64,000 bases of DNA from Bacteroidales bacterium (GTDB lineage: Bacteria; Bacteroidota; Bacteroidia; Bacteroidales; P3). The stretch lies in the NCBI GenBank assembly GCA_017545365.1, contig JAFWOP010000011.1, positions 49,883 through 113,882 of the forward strand. The letters are read 5' to 3'. Of the stretch, positions 49,619-58,095 are shown one piece after another. The position numbers and the translations under genes were made by a program. The notes below the pieces were generated by a model, which saw only the letters and a program-made list of their open reading frames with translations, ran no database searches and was not told where the DNA came from. How positions within the stretch are numbered: position 1 is the first letter of the stretch; the number at the start of each line of letters is the position of its first letter.

Positions 49619-51658
49619 ATGAGACATCTGATACTTTTTCTCGCTCTCTTTGCCGTAATGTCGCCTTGCGGGGCTCAGCGGCTTTCCGTCACCGACTTCG
49701 GTGCCAAGGGCGATGGCATCACCCTCTGCACCCGCAGCCTTCAAGCCGCCATCGACAGCGCCAACGCCGCCTACAGCCGCAGCGGTGTGAAGCAGGTTGT
49801 CATCGTCCCCTCAGGGCAATATGTGAGCGGGTCGCTCTATCTGAAGAGCGGTGTCACATTAGAGCTCAGCGAGGGCGCCACACTGTTAGGCTCTACCAAC
49901 CCGTTCGACTATGTGAAAGACCCCTACTGCCGCTGGACGGCATTTGTCTTTGCCGTGAAGCAGCACGACATCGGCATCAACGGCAAGGGCACCATCGACG
50001 GGCGCGGCTGGGAGGTGGCAAACCAAATGGTGGAATACGTACACATGGGGCTGGTGGACGACCCCCTCAAGTACGACCGCCCCAACGAGACGAACCGCCC
50101 CGAGAACATCCATTTCCGCGAATGCGAGAACGTCATCGTGAGAGGCATCACCCTCCGCAACCCTGGCAGCTGGAACCAGCAGTACGACCAGTGCCGCAAC
50201 CTCCTTATCGAAGACCAGACGGTGGACAGCAAGTCCTATTGGAACAACGACGGGGTGGACATAGTGGATTGCAGCGACGTGGTGATACGCAACTGCACAA
50301 TGGACGCTGCGGACGATGTGTTCTGCTTCAAGAGCCACAGCGTGGACGGCGTGTGTGAGAATGTGACGGTGGAGAACTGCTATGGCCGCTCGTCCGCCAA
50401 CGGCATCAAGTTCGGCACCATGACGCGTGGCAAGTTCCGCCACTTCCGCTTCCGCAACATAGTGCTGCGCGACACCTACCGCAGCGCCATCACGATAGCC
50501 AGCGTGGACGGCGCCACGGTGGAGGACATCGAGATTGACGGCCTGCGCGCCACTCACACGGGCAACCCCCTCTTCCTGCGCTTCGCCGAACGCCGCGAGG
50601 GCAAGGGCACGCCCTGCCTCAAGGACATCGTGATACGCAACGTGGAGGTGGAGGTGCCGCTGGACAAGCCCGACGCGGGCTATAGCTACGAGGGTCCTGT
50701 GGAGGACCTGCCCCGCAACATATCGCCCTCCAGCATCGTGGGCACCCCCGGGCACCGCATACAAAATGTGTTGCTGGAGAACATCGTATTCACTTATCCC
50801 GGCCATGCCGACACCGCCTACGCCTATCGCGGCTGCTCGCCCGACGAGCTGGCAGCCATACCCGAATGGGAGAAACGCTACCCCGAATTCTCGATGTGGA
50901 AGGAGCTGCCCGCCTGGGGGCTCTACATCCGCCACGCCGACAATATCACCTTGCGCAACGTCACCTTGAGGCTGGGAGGTGAGGACTACCGCCCCGCCAT
51001 CGTGGCGGACGACGTGAACGGGTTACGAATTGAGAATGGAGAATTGAAAATTGAGAATGGTTTGCCGCACCCGGGTAAATCGCAATTTTCCATTCTCAAT
51101 TCACAATTAATCGCAAACGACTGCGGGAAGATAAAGAATGATTCTAAAGCGATAAAAATAAAGCGACAAAAGAGCAAGGGGAGCACAAGGCCTGCCGTGG
51201 ATGCTTCGCAGACCTCGTCCGACATCATCCTGGCACAGGCGGGCAGCACCCTCTGCTCGGAGGGGTCGACGCTGTATAAGGCATCGCGTTTCGGCTGCAA
51301 AAGCAACGGCACCACCCTCAACACCTCCTCCATACAACACGCCCTGAACTATATTGCCGCACATGGCGGCGGCACCCTCGTCTTCGAAGTGGGTCGCTAC
51401 CTGACCGGCAGCATCCACCTCCCCCAAGGAGTGAACATACAGCTCAACGAAGGCGCCATACTGGTGGGGTCGCCCAACCGTCACGACTACGAGAGCGTTG
51501 ACGGACACCCCACCCTACTGATTGGCAGCGACGAAGGCATCTCGCACATCTGCGGGCTAGGCTCCATCTTCCCCACCCTGCCTGAGGTACGTCTCTTTTC
51601 CGCCAATATCGGCCTCCACCTAAGCTATATTCTCAACAATCCCAATCCAAAGCACTAG
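49619..51658 (+). CDS. Secreted GH28-like (polygalacturonase/pectate-lyase fold) glycosidase
   Basis: This 679-aa protein has a signal peptide (…SPCGAQ) and a right-handed beta helix opening with SVTDFGAKGDGITLCTRSLQ. GH28 features follow: NNDGVDIVDCSDV, DAADDVFCFKSHSVDG (paired catalytic Asp) and ANGIKFGTMTRGKFRHFRFR. After about residue 460 the sequence passes through a repeat-derived linker (51027-51109) into a second pectate-lyase-like start (FGCKSNGTTLNTSSIQHALN; GRYLTGSIHLPQGVNIQLNE) that then ends. So the protein looks like one full helix plus a partial second one. The start is ATG 49619. Confidence 0.82.
   Translation: MRHLILFLALFAVMSPCGAQRLSVTDFGAKGDGITLCTRSLQAAIDSANAAYSRSGVKQVVIVPSGQYVSGSLYLKSGVTLELSEGATLLGSTNPFDYVKDPYCRWTAFVFAVKQHDIGINGKGTIDGRGWEVANQMVEYVHMGLVDDPLKYDRPNETNRPENIHFRECENVIVRGITLRNPGSWNQQYDQCRNLLIEDQTVDSKSYWNNDGVDIVDCSDVVIRNCTMDAADDVFCFKSHSVDGVCENVTVENCYGRSSANGIKFGTMTRGKFRHFRFRNIVLRDTYRSAITIASVDGATVEDIEIDGLRATHTGNPLFLRFAERREGKGTPCLKDIVIRNVEVEVPLDKPDAGYSYEGPVEDLPRNISPSSIVGTPGHRIQNVLLENIVFTYPGHADTAYAYRGCSPDELAAIPEWEKRYPEFSMWKELPAWGLYIRHADNITLRNVTLRLGGEDYRPAIVADDVNGLRIENGELKIENGLPHPGKSQFSILNSQLIANDCGKIKNDSKAIKIKRQKSKGSTRPAVDASQTSSDIILAQAGSTLCSEGSTLYKASRFGCKSNGTTLNTSSIQHALNYIAAHGGGTLVFEVGRYLTGSIHLPQGVNIQLNEGAILVGSPNRHDYESVDGHPTLLIGSDEGISHICGLGSIFPTLPEVRLFSANIGLHLSYILNNPNPKH
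51027..51109. repeat. gaattgag inverted repeat (family D) inside the GH28 gene
   Basis: Left words (gaattgagaatggagaattg, 51027-51046) are mirrored by right words (caattttccattctcaattc, 51083-51102). It is read in frame and encodes RIENGELKIENG … SQFSILNSQL. Confidence 0.85.
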
Positions 51659-51730
51659 ACGCATATACTTTGGAGATAGCTAATTACAAAAAAAGCAACT
51701 ACATACACTGTCCATTTCAAAAAAATTGTG

Positions 51731-51738
51731 TATCTTTG
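51731..51738 (+). promoter_or_regulatory. -7 promoter box (TATCTTTG)
   Basis: TATCTTTG is preceded by atttcaaaaaaattgtg and lies 124 bp before the ATG at 51862. Confidence 0.75.
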
Positions 51739-51861
51739 CAAACGTTAAAAACAACATTTTTTCAGAACACCTGTAACAAAAAAGGCACTTTTTGCTACTA
51801 ACTCAGACAGACAAACGTCAGAAACAAATAAAATATTTATTCAACAAATATCAAAGAAAAA

Positions 51862-52467
51862 ATGAAAAAGACTTTTCTCCTCATTGCAGCCACAATCCTA
51901 TTCTGTGGACAGATGACCGCACAAGACATCGCCATGGCCACCCCTACCGATATCTCTGCCGAGTTGAACCCTGCATACAACCTGCAGACTGACATCTTCA
52001 GCACGCCCTCACTGAATCTGGCCCAGACCACCAATTACCAATTGGGTGCCAGCCAGTATGCCTCGCCCAAAGGATGGGGCATCGCATGTATCGTGTCGGG
52101 CGGGCTCACCCTGACGTCGGGAGTCGGTGTGCTGCTTTGGAGCAGCTTGTTCAACAAAGTTACTTCAACGGCGGCCGAGCAAGGGTTTGAAACCGACCCC
52201 GAATTCGACCAAGCAGCCGGTACCGTTACCAAAGTCTTTAAGATAGCCGGTATTACAGGTGTCGTCATTGGTGCGGGCCTCATCACCGGCGGCATCCTCC
52301 TCGTCAACAAAGGCAGCAAGACAAAGGGAAAATCCACCGTCAGCCGTCCTGTGAAACGCAAACATCACCGCTATTCCGAGAACTTCGCCGCTCCCGAAGA
52401 CATCAGCGACTGGACTCTCACCCTCAACGCCGGCCCCGCAGGTGGCGGACTGACTTTGACCTTCTAA
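51862..52467 (+). CDS. Exported hypothetical protein with two hydrophobic segments
   Basis: This 201-aa protein has a signal peptide (MKKTFLLIAATILFCGQMTA-Q). Two glycine-rich hydrophobic helices (about 72-95 and 130-153) flank a short soluble loop. The C-terminus is basic (KRKHHRYSENF) and ends in a beta-like GGGLTLTF. No family is recognised. It has its own promoter and a perfect terminator, so it is a single-gene unit. Confidence 0.7.
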   Translation: MKKTFLLIAATILFCGQMTAQDIAMATPTDISAELNPAYNLQTDIFSTPSLNLAQTTNYQLGASQYASPKGWGIACIVSGGLTLTSGVGVLLWSSLFNKVTSTAAEQGFETDPEFDQAAGTVTKVFKIAGITGVVIGAGLITGGILLVNKGSKTKGKSTVSRPVKRKHHRYSENFAAPEDISDWTLTLNAGPAGGGLTLTF

Positions 52468-52482
52468 CTTGTATTCATAACC

Positions 52483-52517
52483 GAGGGTGTCCAAAAATCA
52501 AGGACACCCTCTTTTTT
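52483..52517 (+). terminator. Rho-independent terminator
   Basis: GAGGGTGTCC (52483-52492) pairs perfectly with GGACACCCTC (52502-52511), followed by six T. Confidence 0.93.
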
Positions 52518-52546
52518 ATCCCAACGACGAAATAGAACAGAACACG

Positions 52547-53185
52547 ATGAAAAAGATCATGATGATATGCGTGGTGATGCTCGCCATCATCGCTTTGACC
52601 ACCTGCAAGAACGGGCAACAGAACGAGAACGCGCCCAAAGGCTACCTCTCTGTTGCCGACTTTTCGTCGGACGACATTATCGTCATGGGGACCTATGACG
52701 AACTCATCTCTAAAATGGGCGAGCCAATAAGATATACAGACAGCCTCGTGATGTACAGGAGGAATGACTCACTGATAAACATACCAGGGATGTTCTATGA
52801 TGGCATCAGCTATATCCGTCGGGGCGACAGCGTTCAGTTGGCTTTCGTAGATTTCCGTAAGAGTGGGGTGAAGCTGACCTTGCAGACGGGTGGCGGACAA
52901 CCGTTGACGCTTGACACCAACTCGCTGTGCGATGATTTCTATGCCTATATGGGCAAATATGTCTTCCCCGGCAATGACTTCAACGGTCTGCCTGACGAAG
53001 AGAAGACCTCGTTTGAATCGTACTATGTGACTGGGGATTGGGTTTATACGATAGGATTTGTGTGTGACACCATCGACAAGAAGCATAGCCTTCTCATCAT
53101 GCCGGTATATACACTTCAGGACAAGAGGTTATGGTATATCGAGTTTTCCGCTGTCGACATGGGTGGTTTGTATAGAAACAATTAA
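52547..53185 (+). CDS. Hypothetical lipoprotein
   Basis: The start at 52547 gives MKKIMMICVVMLAIIALTTC with the lipobox Cys at 20 (212 aa). The body has a mix of short strands and turns (YDELISKMGEPIRYTDSLVM; RGDSVQLAFVDFRKSGVKL) and no known domain. It starts 30 bp after the upstream terminator and is 44 bp from the TonB-C lipoprotein, so the two may be co-transcribed. Confidence 0.65.
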   Translation: MKKIMMICVVMLAIIALTTCKNGQQNENAPKGYLSVADFSSDDIIVMGTYDELISKMGEPIRYTDSLVMYRRNDSLINIPGMFYDGISYIRRGDSVQLAFVDFRKSGVKLTLQTGGGQPLTLDTNSLCDDFYAYMGKYVFPGNDFNGLPDEEKTSFESYYVTGDWVYTIGFVCDTIDKKHSLLIMPVYTLQDKRLWYIEFSAVDMGGLYRNN

Positions 53186-53229
53186 CCCAACAAAACAGAT
53201 TGAAAAGAAACAACAAATACAGACAGACG

Positions 53230-53718
53230 ATGAATAAGATACTTCTGATATGTGTTATGCTGTGCACTCTTGGATTGAATACAGCGTGCCAAACGCCTAT
53301 CCGAAACACAGAGCCCGACGATTCTGCTGTTTGGGGAACAACAGAGGATGGCGACGAGTTGTTTCTGTTTGTAGAGCACGAACCCGAGTTCCCTGGAGGC
53401 ATGGATTCGTTATATTCTTTTTTGAACAAGAACATTCACTATCCCCAAAAGGCTATAGAGGGAAAGTTTGAAGGCAAGGTCTATGCTCACTTCATAGTTG
53501 AAAAAGACGGTAGCATTACCAATGCACAAATAGTACGGGATATCGTTTACGGTAACGAAGAGGCAGACAGTATAGCAGCCGAACTTGGCTGTGGTGCCGA
53601 GGTGCTCCGTGTGATAAATAGAATGCCTAAATGGAAGCCAGCCAGCAACAATGGTACTATCTGCCGTTACAAATTCATGCTACCCATTGAGTTCTCTTTG
53701 AGTGAAGGAATACTGTGA
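53230..53718 (+). CDS. Lipoprotein with a TonB C-terminal-like domain
   Basis: The start at 53230 gives a lipoprotein signal (LGLNTAC). After a short linker, residues about 55-160 match the TonB C-terminal fold: EPEFPGGMDSLYSFLNKNIH, YPQKAIEGKFEGKVYAHFIV, EKDGSITNAQIVRDI and MPKWKPASNNGTI. Real TonB is anchored in the inner membrane; here the domain is on a lipoprotein, as in many Bacteroidota proteins of unknown role. It has no ExbBD neighbours, so energy transduction is unlikely. Confidence 0.82.
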   Translation: MNKILLICVMLCTLGLNTACQTPIRNTEPDDSAVWGTTEDGDELFLFVEHEPEFPGGMDSLYSFLNKNIHYPQKAIEGKFEGKVYAHFIVEKDGSITNAQIVRDIVYGNEEADSIAAELGCGAEVLRVINRMPKWKPASNNGTICRYKFMLPIEFSLSEGIL

Positions 53719-53821
53719 ACACCATCTTTCGACAGCTCGGCACTGCCACACAACCAACCGATGCCGCATACACTGCCTCGCTCAAACACAATAATCAACC
53801 ACTTCTTTCGTTATCATCAAC

Positions 53822-54331
53822 ATGACTAAGGACAACAACGGAATCAATCACACCAACAGCGAAGAACACCACAGCCTCATTGACTCGATGTCACCATTCC
53901 TTGACAACGGAAAGCCAAAACTGGGCATCTTTTGGTACGACGTGGTCAACCAGTCGCTCTTTGGTGTGGAGAAGCTGGATGCCGAGCAGGCCACTTTTGT
54001 CAATGGCCGTGCCACTATCTCCAAACTCCACAAAACCTACTGGCAGAAGCAACATCACCGAGCTGAAGCCAAGGGCGACACTCGCTCCATATTCTATCAG
54101 GAGCACAACTACACACTTATCCCCCGTGGGCGTATCTTCCTTGACGAGAAGACCGACCGATTCTACGTCTGTGTCGGCAGCTGGTTGCACGACGGCGTTG
54201 CAGGCCACAAAGTAGACGCAGAAAAGCTACACGAACTGATAGAGGACGAGTTTAACCTACCCATAGACTTCGAGTTTGTCGTCGATTACCACTGGGACCT
54301 CGGCCACGGATGGTCGGAGGAATTGCTATAG
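53822..54331 (+). CDS. Hypothetical cytoplasmic protein
   Basis: This 169-aa protein has no signal peptide or membrane segment. It has clear conserved-looking blocks: KPKLGIFWYDVVNQSLFGVE, KLHKTYWQKQHHR, YTLIPRGRIFLDEKTDRFYV and FNLPIDFEFVVDYHWDLGHG. I do not recognise the family by name, although similar short proteins occur in Bacteroidota gene islands. It lies 56 bp upstream of the DUF1963 gene. Confidence 0.65.
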   Translation: MTKDNNGINHTNSEEHHSLIDSMSPFLDNGKPKLGIFWYDVVNQSLFGVEKLDAEQATFVNGRATISKLHKTYWQKQHHRAEAKGDTRSIFYQEHNYTLIPRGRIFLDEKTDRFYVCVGSWLHDGVAGHKVDAEKLHELIEDEFNLPIDFEFVVDYHWDLGHGWSEELL

Positions 54332-54387
54332 GTCCTTCCTCTCACGAGCGCGGCAAGTAATGACAGAATAGTAGTACACAAAAAAAC

Positions 54388-55530
54388 ATGGACAAAGAGA
54401 AACTTACTGACCTTGTTCGCAATATCCTATGGGCCGCATTGCTTATCATAGCATTGATACGCGGCATAGCCTCTGGGCATTGGAAGGCTTTTATCATGCT
54501 GGCAGTGTCGTTTGTTATCAGCAAATCGGCGTTGCTGTTAGGGCAACGTAAGCTGCGTAAGACCGTCAAAGAGCTGGAAGGCTCGCTGGCTTCTCAGGGC
54601 AGACCGTCGTATGTCCCCAAGCCGAGTGAGATAGAGGCAATGCAGAACAAAGCCAACGCCATCTCCGACCTCATCAAGAAGCAATGCCCACCGCAACGGT
54701 GTCTTTACTTTGCCATCTGCCAGAAGGAGAACCCCATCACCCCCTTCGACAGCAAGCTAGGCGGCATACCCTATTGGGACGCCGCAAAGCCCTATCCCAC
54801 CGATGCCAAGGGCAGGTCTATGGCCATGGTGATGCAGGTAAACTTCGAGGAGATTCAGATTCCCCACGTCGACCCCTTGCCGCAGTCGGGCATGCTACAG
54901 TTCTTTATCACCTCCGACGAGTCGGTGCTGGAGGAAGGCTACGGCATAAATTTCGACGACCCCACCTCGCAGACCAACTGCCGTGTTGTCTATCACGAAA
55001 CCATCAACCGAGACATCGATATAAAGCTCCTCGAGCAGTATCCTCGCTGCGAGGATTTGGAGAACAGCCCTGTGAAGGGGGAATACCCGCTGTGGGCATT
55101 GCCGGGCGAGTCGTGCATCAATAGGACCTGCAACGAGTTCGACCAGTTGTTTGCCGATGCGGTCAAGCAGCTCTATGGCGACAAGATGGAGACCCCCTAT
55201 TTCGACGATTACCTCAAGCGAATCCTGCCCGAAGAGCATCGCGATGAAGTGGACGATGCCTTGGTGATGGGCGACAACCCCATGTACTATGGCCCGACGG
55301 AGAAGAACTTCCAGATGCTGGGCTTCCCTGCCTTTGAGCAGTACGACGAACGCCCCGAAGGCTGCCGTTGCGACACTCTGTTGCTACAAATCCCCACCAT
55401 CGAGGAGTCCCAAGACGGCAATTGGTGTACCATCTGGGGCGACTGTGGTTCGGCTCGCCTATTCATCAATGCCGACGACCTCCGCCATCGCAACTTCTCA
55501 CATGTCTACTTCGAGTACCAATGCTATTAA
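54388..55530 (+). CDS. DUF1963 (YwqG-like) protein with an N-terminal membrane anchor
   Basis: This 380-aa protein has hydrophobic segments near residues 10-50, then the DUF1963 domain: PFDSKLGGIPYWDAAKPYPT, MAMVMQVNFEEIQIPHVDPL, GMLQFFITSDES, and a closing DCGSARLFINADDL. YwqG-like proteins are widespread with no known reaction and are often near toxin or immunity genes. The membrane anchor is less usual. The gene is followed by a family A repeat that fills the gap to the next gene. Confidence 0.82.
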   Translation: MDKEKLTDLVRNILWAALLIIALIRGIASGHWKAFIMLAVSFVISKSALLLGQRKLRKTVKELEGSLASQGRPSYVPKPSEIEAMQNKANAISDLIKKQCPPQRCLYFAICQKENPITPFDSKLGGIPYWDAAKPYPTDAKGRSMAMVMQVNFEEIQIPHVDPLPQSGMLQFFITSDESVLEEGYGINFDDPTSQTNCRVVYHETINRDIDIKLLEQYPRCEDLENSPVKGEYPLWALPGESCINRTCNEFDQLFADAVKQLYGDKMETPYFDDYLKRILPEEHRDEVDDALVMGDNPMYYGPTEKNFQMLGFPAFEQYDERPEGCRCDTLLLQIPTIEESQDGNWCTIWGDCGSARLFINADDLRHRNFSHVYFEYQCY

Positions 55531-55633
55531 ATAATGAGAATTCGTTAATTCGTTAATGTGTTAATTCGTAAGTCTTTGATGCGCCAAGGACTAACACGTT
55601 CACACGTTTACACATTCACTAACACATTCATAC
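55531..55633. repeat. Inverted word repeat, family A (reverse orientation)
   Basis: From the base after the DUF1963 stop to the base before the next ATG, left words ttcgttaatgtgttaattcg are mirrored by acacgttcacacgtttacac. The core agtctttgatgcgcc is the reverse complement of the core at 16080. Confidence 0.75.
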
Positions 55634-56371
55634 ATGGATTCTATTCTGACCATCGTCTTTTTCATCATCTTCTTTTTGACGGGAAACTATATTTCATATA
55701 CTGCCCGCAAGTATTATAATAAGAAATGGCACTCTCCATGGGACTGGGTGCGCTATTGGCGGATGTTTCACGAGACAGGAAGCAAACTCCACAAATGGAT
55801 TTTTACCATCAATATCGCATCGCTGGTTGTGGCGATAGTCTTGATTTTCACACTCCCCGAAAAGGATTCTGAGGAACAACCCACCGAACAAGCTTATGCC
55901 GAGCAGTGCCATCTGGAACGACCCGAACACATCATCCCCGAAGAATGGGCTGTGATTGAAAACAACTGTGGCTACTTTGTGCGGCTGTTGGAGGCTGAGG
56001 ACAGCCTCATTGCGGGGAAGACCCCTTCGGCTCGAGAAGTGCAGGCCTTGATGCCACGCAGCGAGATGGAGTTTCGCGCTTTCCGAATACTTGGATTATA
56101 TCCTGACAACGGTTACAATCCTTATTTTGAGAGGTTGGCAGCACAATATGCCATCGCCGACAGCCTCGACATGATGGAGCACTTCCTGATGTGGTCCGTC
56201 TGGGCAGACAGCTGGGAATACCCATGGGAAGTGGCGATAGAGATAGAGCAAAAGCACCCTGAGAAGTTCCGTCGCACCATCGAGCAGATATGGGACAAAG
56301 GCTGGATAGAATCCTATGAGGAATACCGCGACGCATACCTCGAATATATCAATATTAAAGATACAAACTAA
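55634..56371 (+). CDS. Hypothetical membrane-anchored protein
   Basis: This 245-aa protein has two hydrophobic helices (residues 1-22 and about 53-75), then a soluble, Glu-rich helical domain (EEQPTEQAYAEQCHLERPEH; GTCRTIEQIWDKGW-like C-terminal end). No family is recognised. It continues the run of poorly characterised plus-strand genes from 52.5 kb and is preceded by a repeat rather than a promoter box. Confidence 0.62.
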   Translation: MDSILTIVFFIIFFLTGNYISYTARKYYNKKWHSPWDWVRYWRMFHETGSKLHKWIFTINIASLVVAIVLIFTLPEKDSEEQPTEQAYAEQCHLERPEHIIPEEWAVIENNCGYFVRLLEAEDSLIAGKTPSAREVQALMPRSEMEFRAFRILGLYPDNGYNPYFERLAAQYAIADSLDMMEHFLMWSVWADSWEYPWEVAIEIEQKHPEKFRRTIEQIWDKGWIESYEEYRDAYLEYINIKDTN

Positions 56372-56376
56372 AAAAA

Positions 56377-56442
56377 CACCCAATTATTTCAGTTAGTAAC
56401 TCAAAAAATACACCCATTTTTTTAGTTAGTAAATAAAAAATC
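56377..56442. repeat. Direct repeat in the gap before the 56473 gene
   Basis: cacccaattatttcagttag (56377-) and cacccatttttttagttagt (56411-) are two copies of a ~33-bp AT-rich unit ending agttagtaa…aaaaaat. Confidence 0.7.
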
Positions 56443-56472
56443 GTATCTATACAGTCGTAAAAAGGAAAAAAA

Positions 56473-56874
56473 ATGGCTGCTCAATCAAGAATAACAAAGT
56501 TGTTTCTCCTGCTACTCGGTGCGTTGTTGGCCGTCGCTTGTGTCGAGATAGGCACAACCGACTTGGGAGACGGGTACTACTACACTTGGGACTACCCTCT
56601 TGCTGTGTGCAAAAGGGTGCCACATCACCCCTCAACAGGGGTCTATGTGCTGCCACCCCACGACGGTATTCACGATGATTATATTGCCGTCAATATCTAT
56701 TGGGACGACGAGGTGGTGCTGGCTGTCTGTTGTGAAAACTACCACTCCACAGACTCCACCTGCTATCTGCTCAACAAAGCCACTGGTGCAGTGACAGAAA
56801 TCGTCTCAGAAGAATTCAATGCCCGAACATCCGTCAAAGGCATGAAGCATGAAAGAGCCTCTCAAAAAAAGTAA
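56473..56874 (+). CDS. Small hypothetical lipoprotein
   Basis: This 133-aa protein has a lipoprotein-type signal (LLGALLAVAC). The body is short, with DGYYYTWDYPLAVCKRV, HDDYIAVNIYWDDEVVLAVC and several Cys. No family is recognised. The C-terminus is basic (MKHERASQKK). It faces the minus-strand gene at 56908 across a family C repeat. Confidence 0.6.
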   Translation: MAAQSRITKLFLLLLGALLAVACVEIGTTDLGDGYYYTWDYPLAVCKRVPHHPSTGVYVLPPHDGIHDDYIAVNIYWDDEVVLAVCCENYHSTDSTCYLLNKATGAVTEIVSEEFNARTSVKGMKHERASQKK

Positions 56875-56907
56875 AAACTAAAAGGTGCGGCAGCCACTTC
56901 TTAGCTC

Positions 56908-57666
56908 TTAGTTCTTACTTCTTACCTCCAGATATTCCTCCCGGCCTGGGAAGCAGTCTCCGCCGATAGCTCCACCAGCATATTCGAAGACCACCGTGTC
57001 GTTGTAGGGAATGAGCGAACAGTCCATCTTGTCCCACTCGTCGGCGGGGATTGGGCGATTATAGAAACGATATAAATACAGGCCGAAGCCCACGCGGCGA
57101 AACCACAGTTCTGTATAATCCGAGTGTGACGTTATCCCGATGCAGCCTGCCTGCCGTAGCATTCGGCGGATATTGCGCATCTCCTCTTTCGTCAATCCCA
57201 CAAACCGCATCTTCTGCTGCAAATCCGCCTCATCGACGGCGGAGTAGGTTCCATTGTTGATATAAAAATGGTCTACCTTCCCGTGACGGAACTCAATGGT
57301 CACTCTGCTGTCCTTTGCTAGGGCTTGGTGGGTGTAGTTGATGGCGGCAAGCATAGCGTCCTGTTTCTTGGCAAGGTGCCGTTCCATGATGTCGGCATCG
57401 CACCGCTGCTGGGCATTGCCTATGGTGAAGTAGGCTATCAAAAAGACCAAGGCAACATTATCTAACACAAACAACGCCTTCCGAACCTTCAAATTCATAA
57501 TCCACGACACCACAACAACCACCACCATAGGCAGCAGCAGCCACCCCGCCAAAACCATCAGGACGACAAACAAAAACTCGTCCCACCAGCACAACGCCGT
57601 GGCAACCATGACACACACGGCCGAAACATATTGGACAACTTTCCAAATATTTTGTTTTTCAGACAT
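56908..57666 (-). CDS. Hypothetical membrane protein
   Basis: The start at 57666 was chosen (MSEKQNIWKVVQYVSAVC), which overlaps the dgkA end by 8 bp; it encodes 252 aa. Three hydrophobic helices (about 10-30, 32-58, 65-88) precede a soluble domain (DADIMERHLAKKQDAMLAAI; YTHQALAKDSRVTIEFRHGK). The last residues (LEVRSKN) and the TAA stop are encoded by a family C repeat, so the natural C-terminus may have been changed. Confidence 0.65.
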   Translation of the reverse strand: MSEKQNIWKVVQYVSAVCVMVATALCWWDEFLFVVLMVLAGWLLLPMVVVVVVSWIMNLKVRKALFVLDNVALVFLIAYFTIGNAQQRCDADIMERHLAKKQDAMLAAINYTHQALAKDSRVTIEFRHGKVDHFYINNGTYSAVDEADLQQKMRFVGLTKEEMRNIRRMLRQAGCIGITSHSDYTELWFRRVGFGLYLYRFYNRPIPADEWDKMDCSLIPYNDTVVFEYAGGAIGGDCFPGREEYLEVRSKN

Positions 57667-58027
57667 AACAGTAAACAATGTGTGGGACAAAAACAATCAG
57701 TCCGACTATCGCGGCAGCAATGGCACACAGCAACACCGCCCCTGCCGCAAGGTCTTTGATGTCGCGGATGCGGTCGTCGCGCTCGGTGGTGAGATAATTG
57801 GCCACGCGCTCTATCGCAGAATTGAACGCCTCCGCAGCCAGCACCATGCCGATGCAGAGCAGCAGTACACACCACTCCGCCAGTGTGACATGCAGCACGA
57901 CTCCCGCTACCACCACCAACACGGTGATGGTAGCGTGAATCCGTGCGTTGTGCTCCTCACTGAAGAGCAGCCTCACCCCCGCAAAAGCATAGCGGAAACT
58001 TCGCAGCCGTGCCTTTAACTCGTTCAT
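57659..58027 (-). CDS. dgkA: Diacylglycerol/undecaprenol kinase family protein
   Basis: This 122-aa, three-helix membrane kinase has the DgkA signature SFRYAFAGVRLLFSEEHNAR, then EAFNSAIERVANYLTTERDD, then KDLAAGAVLLCA. The Glu in the NSAIE motif and the metal-binding Asn/Glu residues are present. The family phosphorylates diacylglycerol or undecaprenol and recycles envelope lipids. That fits a genome with phosphoglycerol-transferase-like sulfatases, whose by-product is diacylglycerol, but the link is inference. Confidence 0.9.
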   Translation of the reverse strand: MNELKARLRSFRYAFAGVRLLFSEEHNARIHATITVLVVVAGVVLHVTLAEWCVLLLCIGMVLAAEAFNSAIERVANYLTTERDDRIRDIKDLAAGAVLLCAIAAAIVGLIVFVPHIVYCYV

Positions 58028-58095
58028 CTGTTGATATGCTGTTTGCGTGTTTGAATGGTCGCTGCCCTTACTTCTTAGTGCTTAGCTCTTCGTTC

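Noticed and set aside
56900..56930. Classical terminator at the end of the 56473 gene
   Set aside because: Only one half of the family C repeat is present, so no stable stem with a T-run can be drawn.
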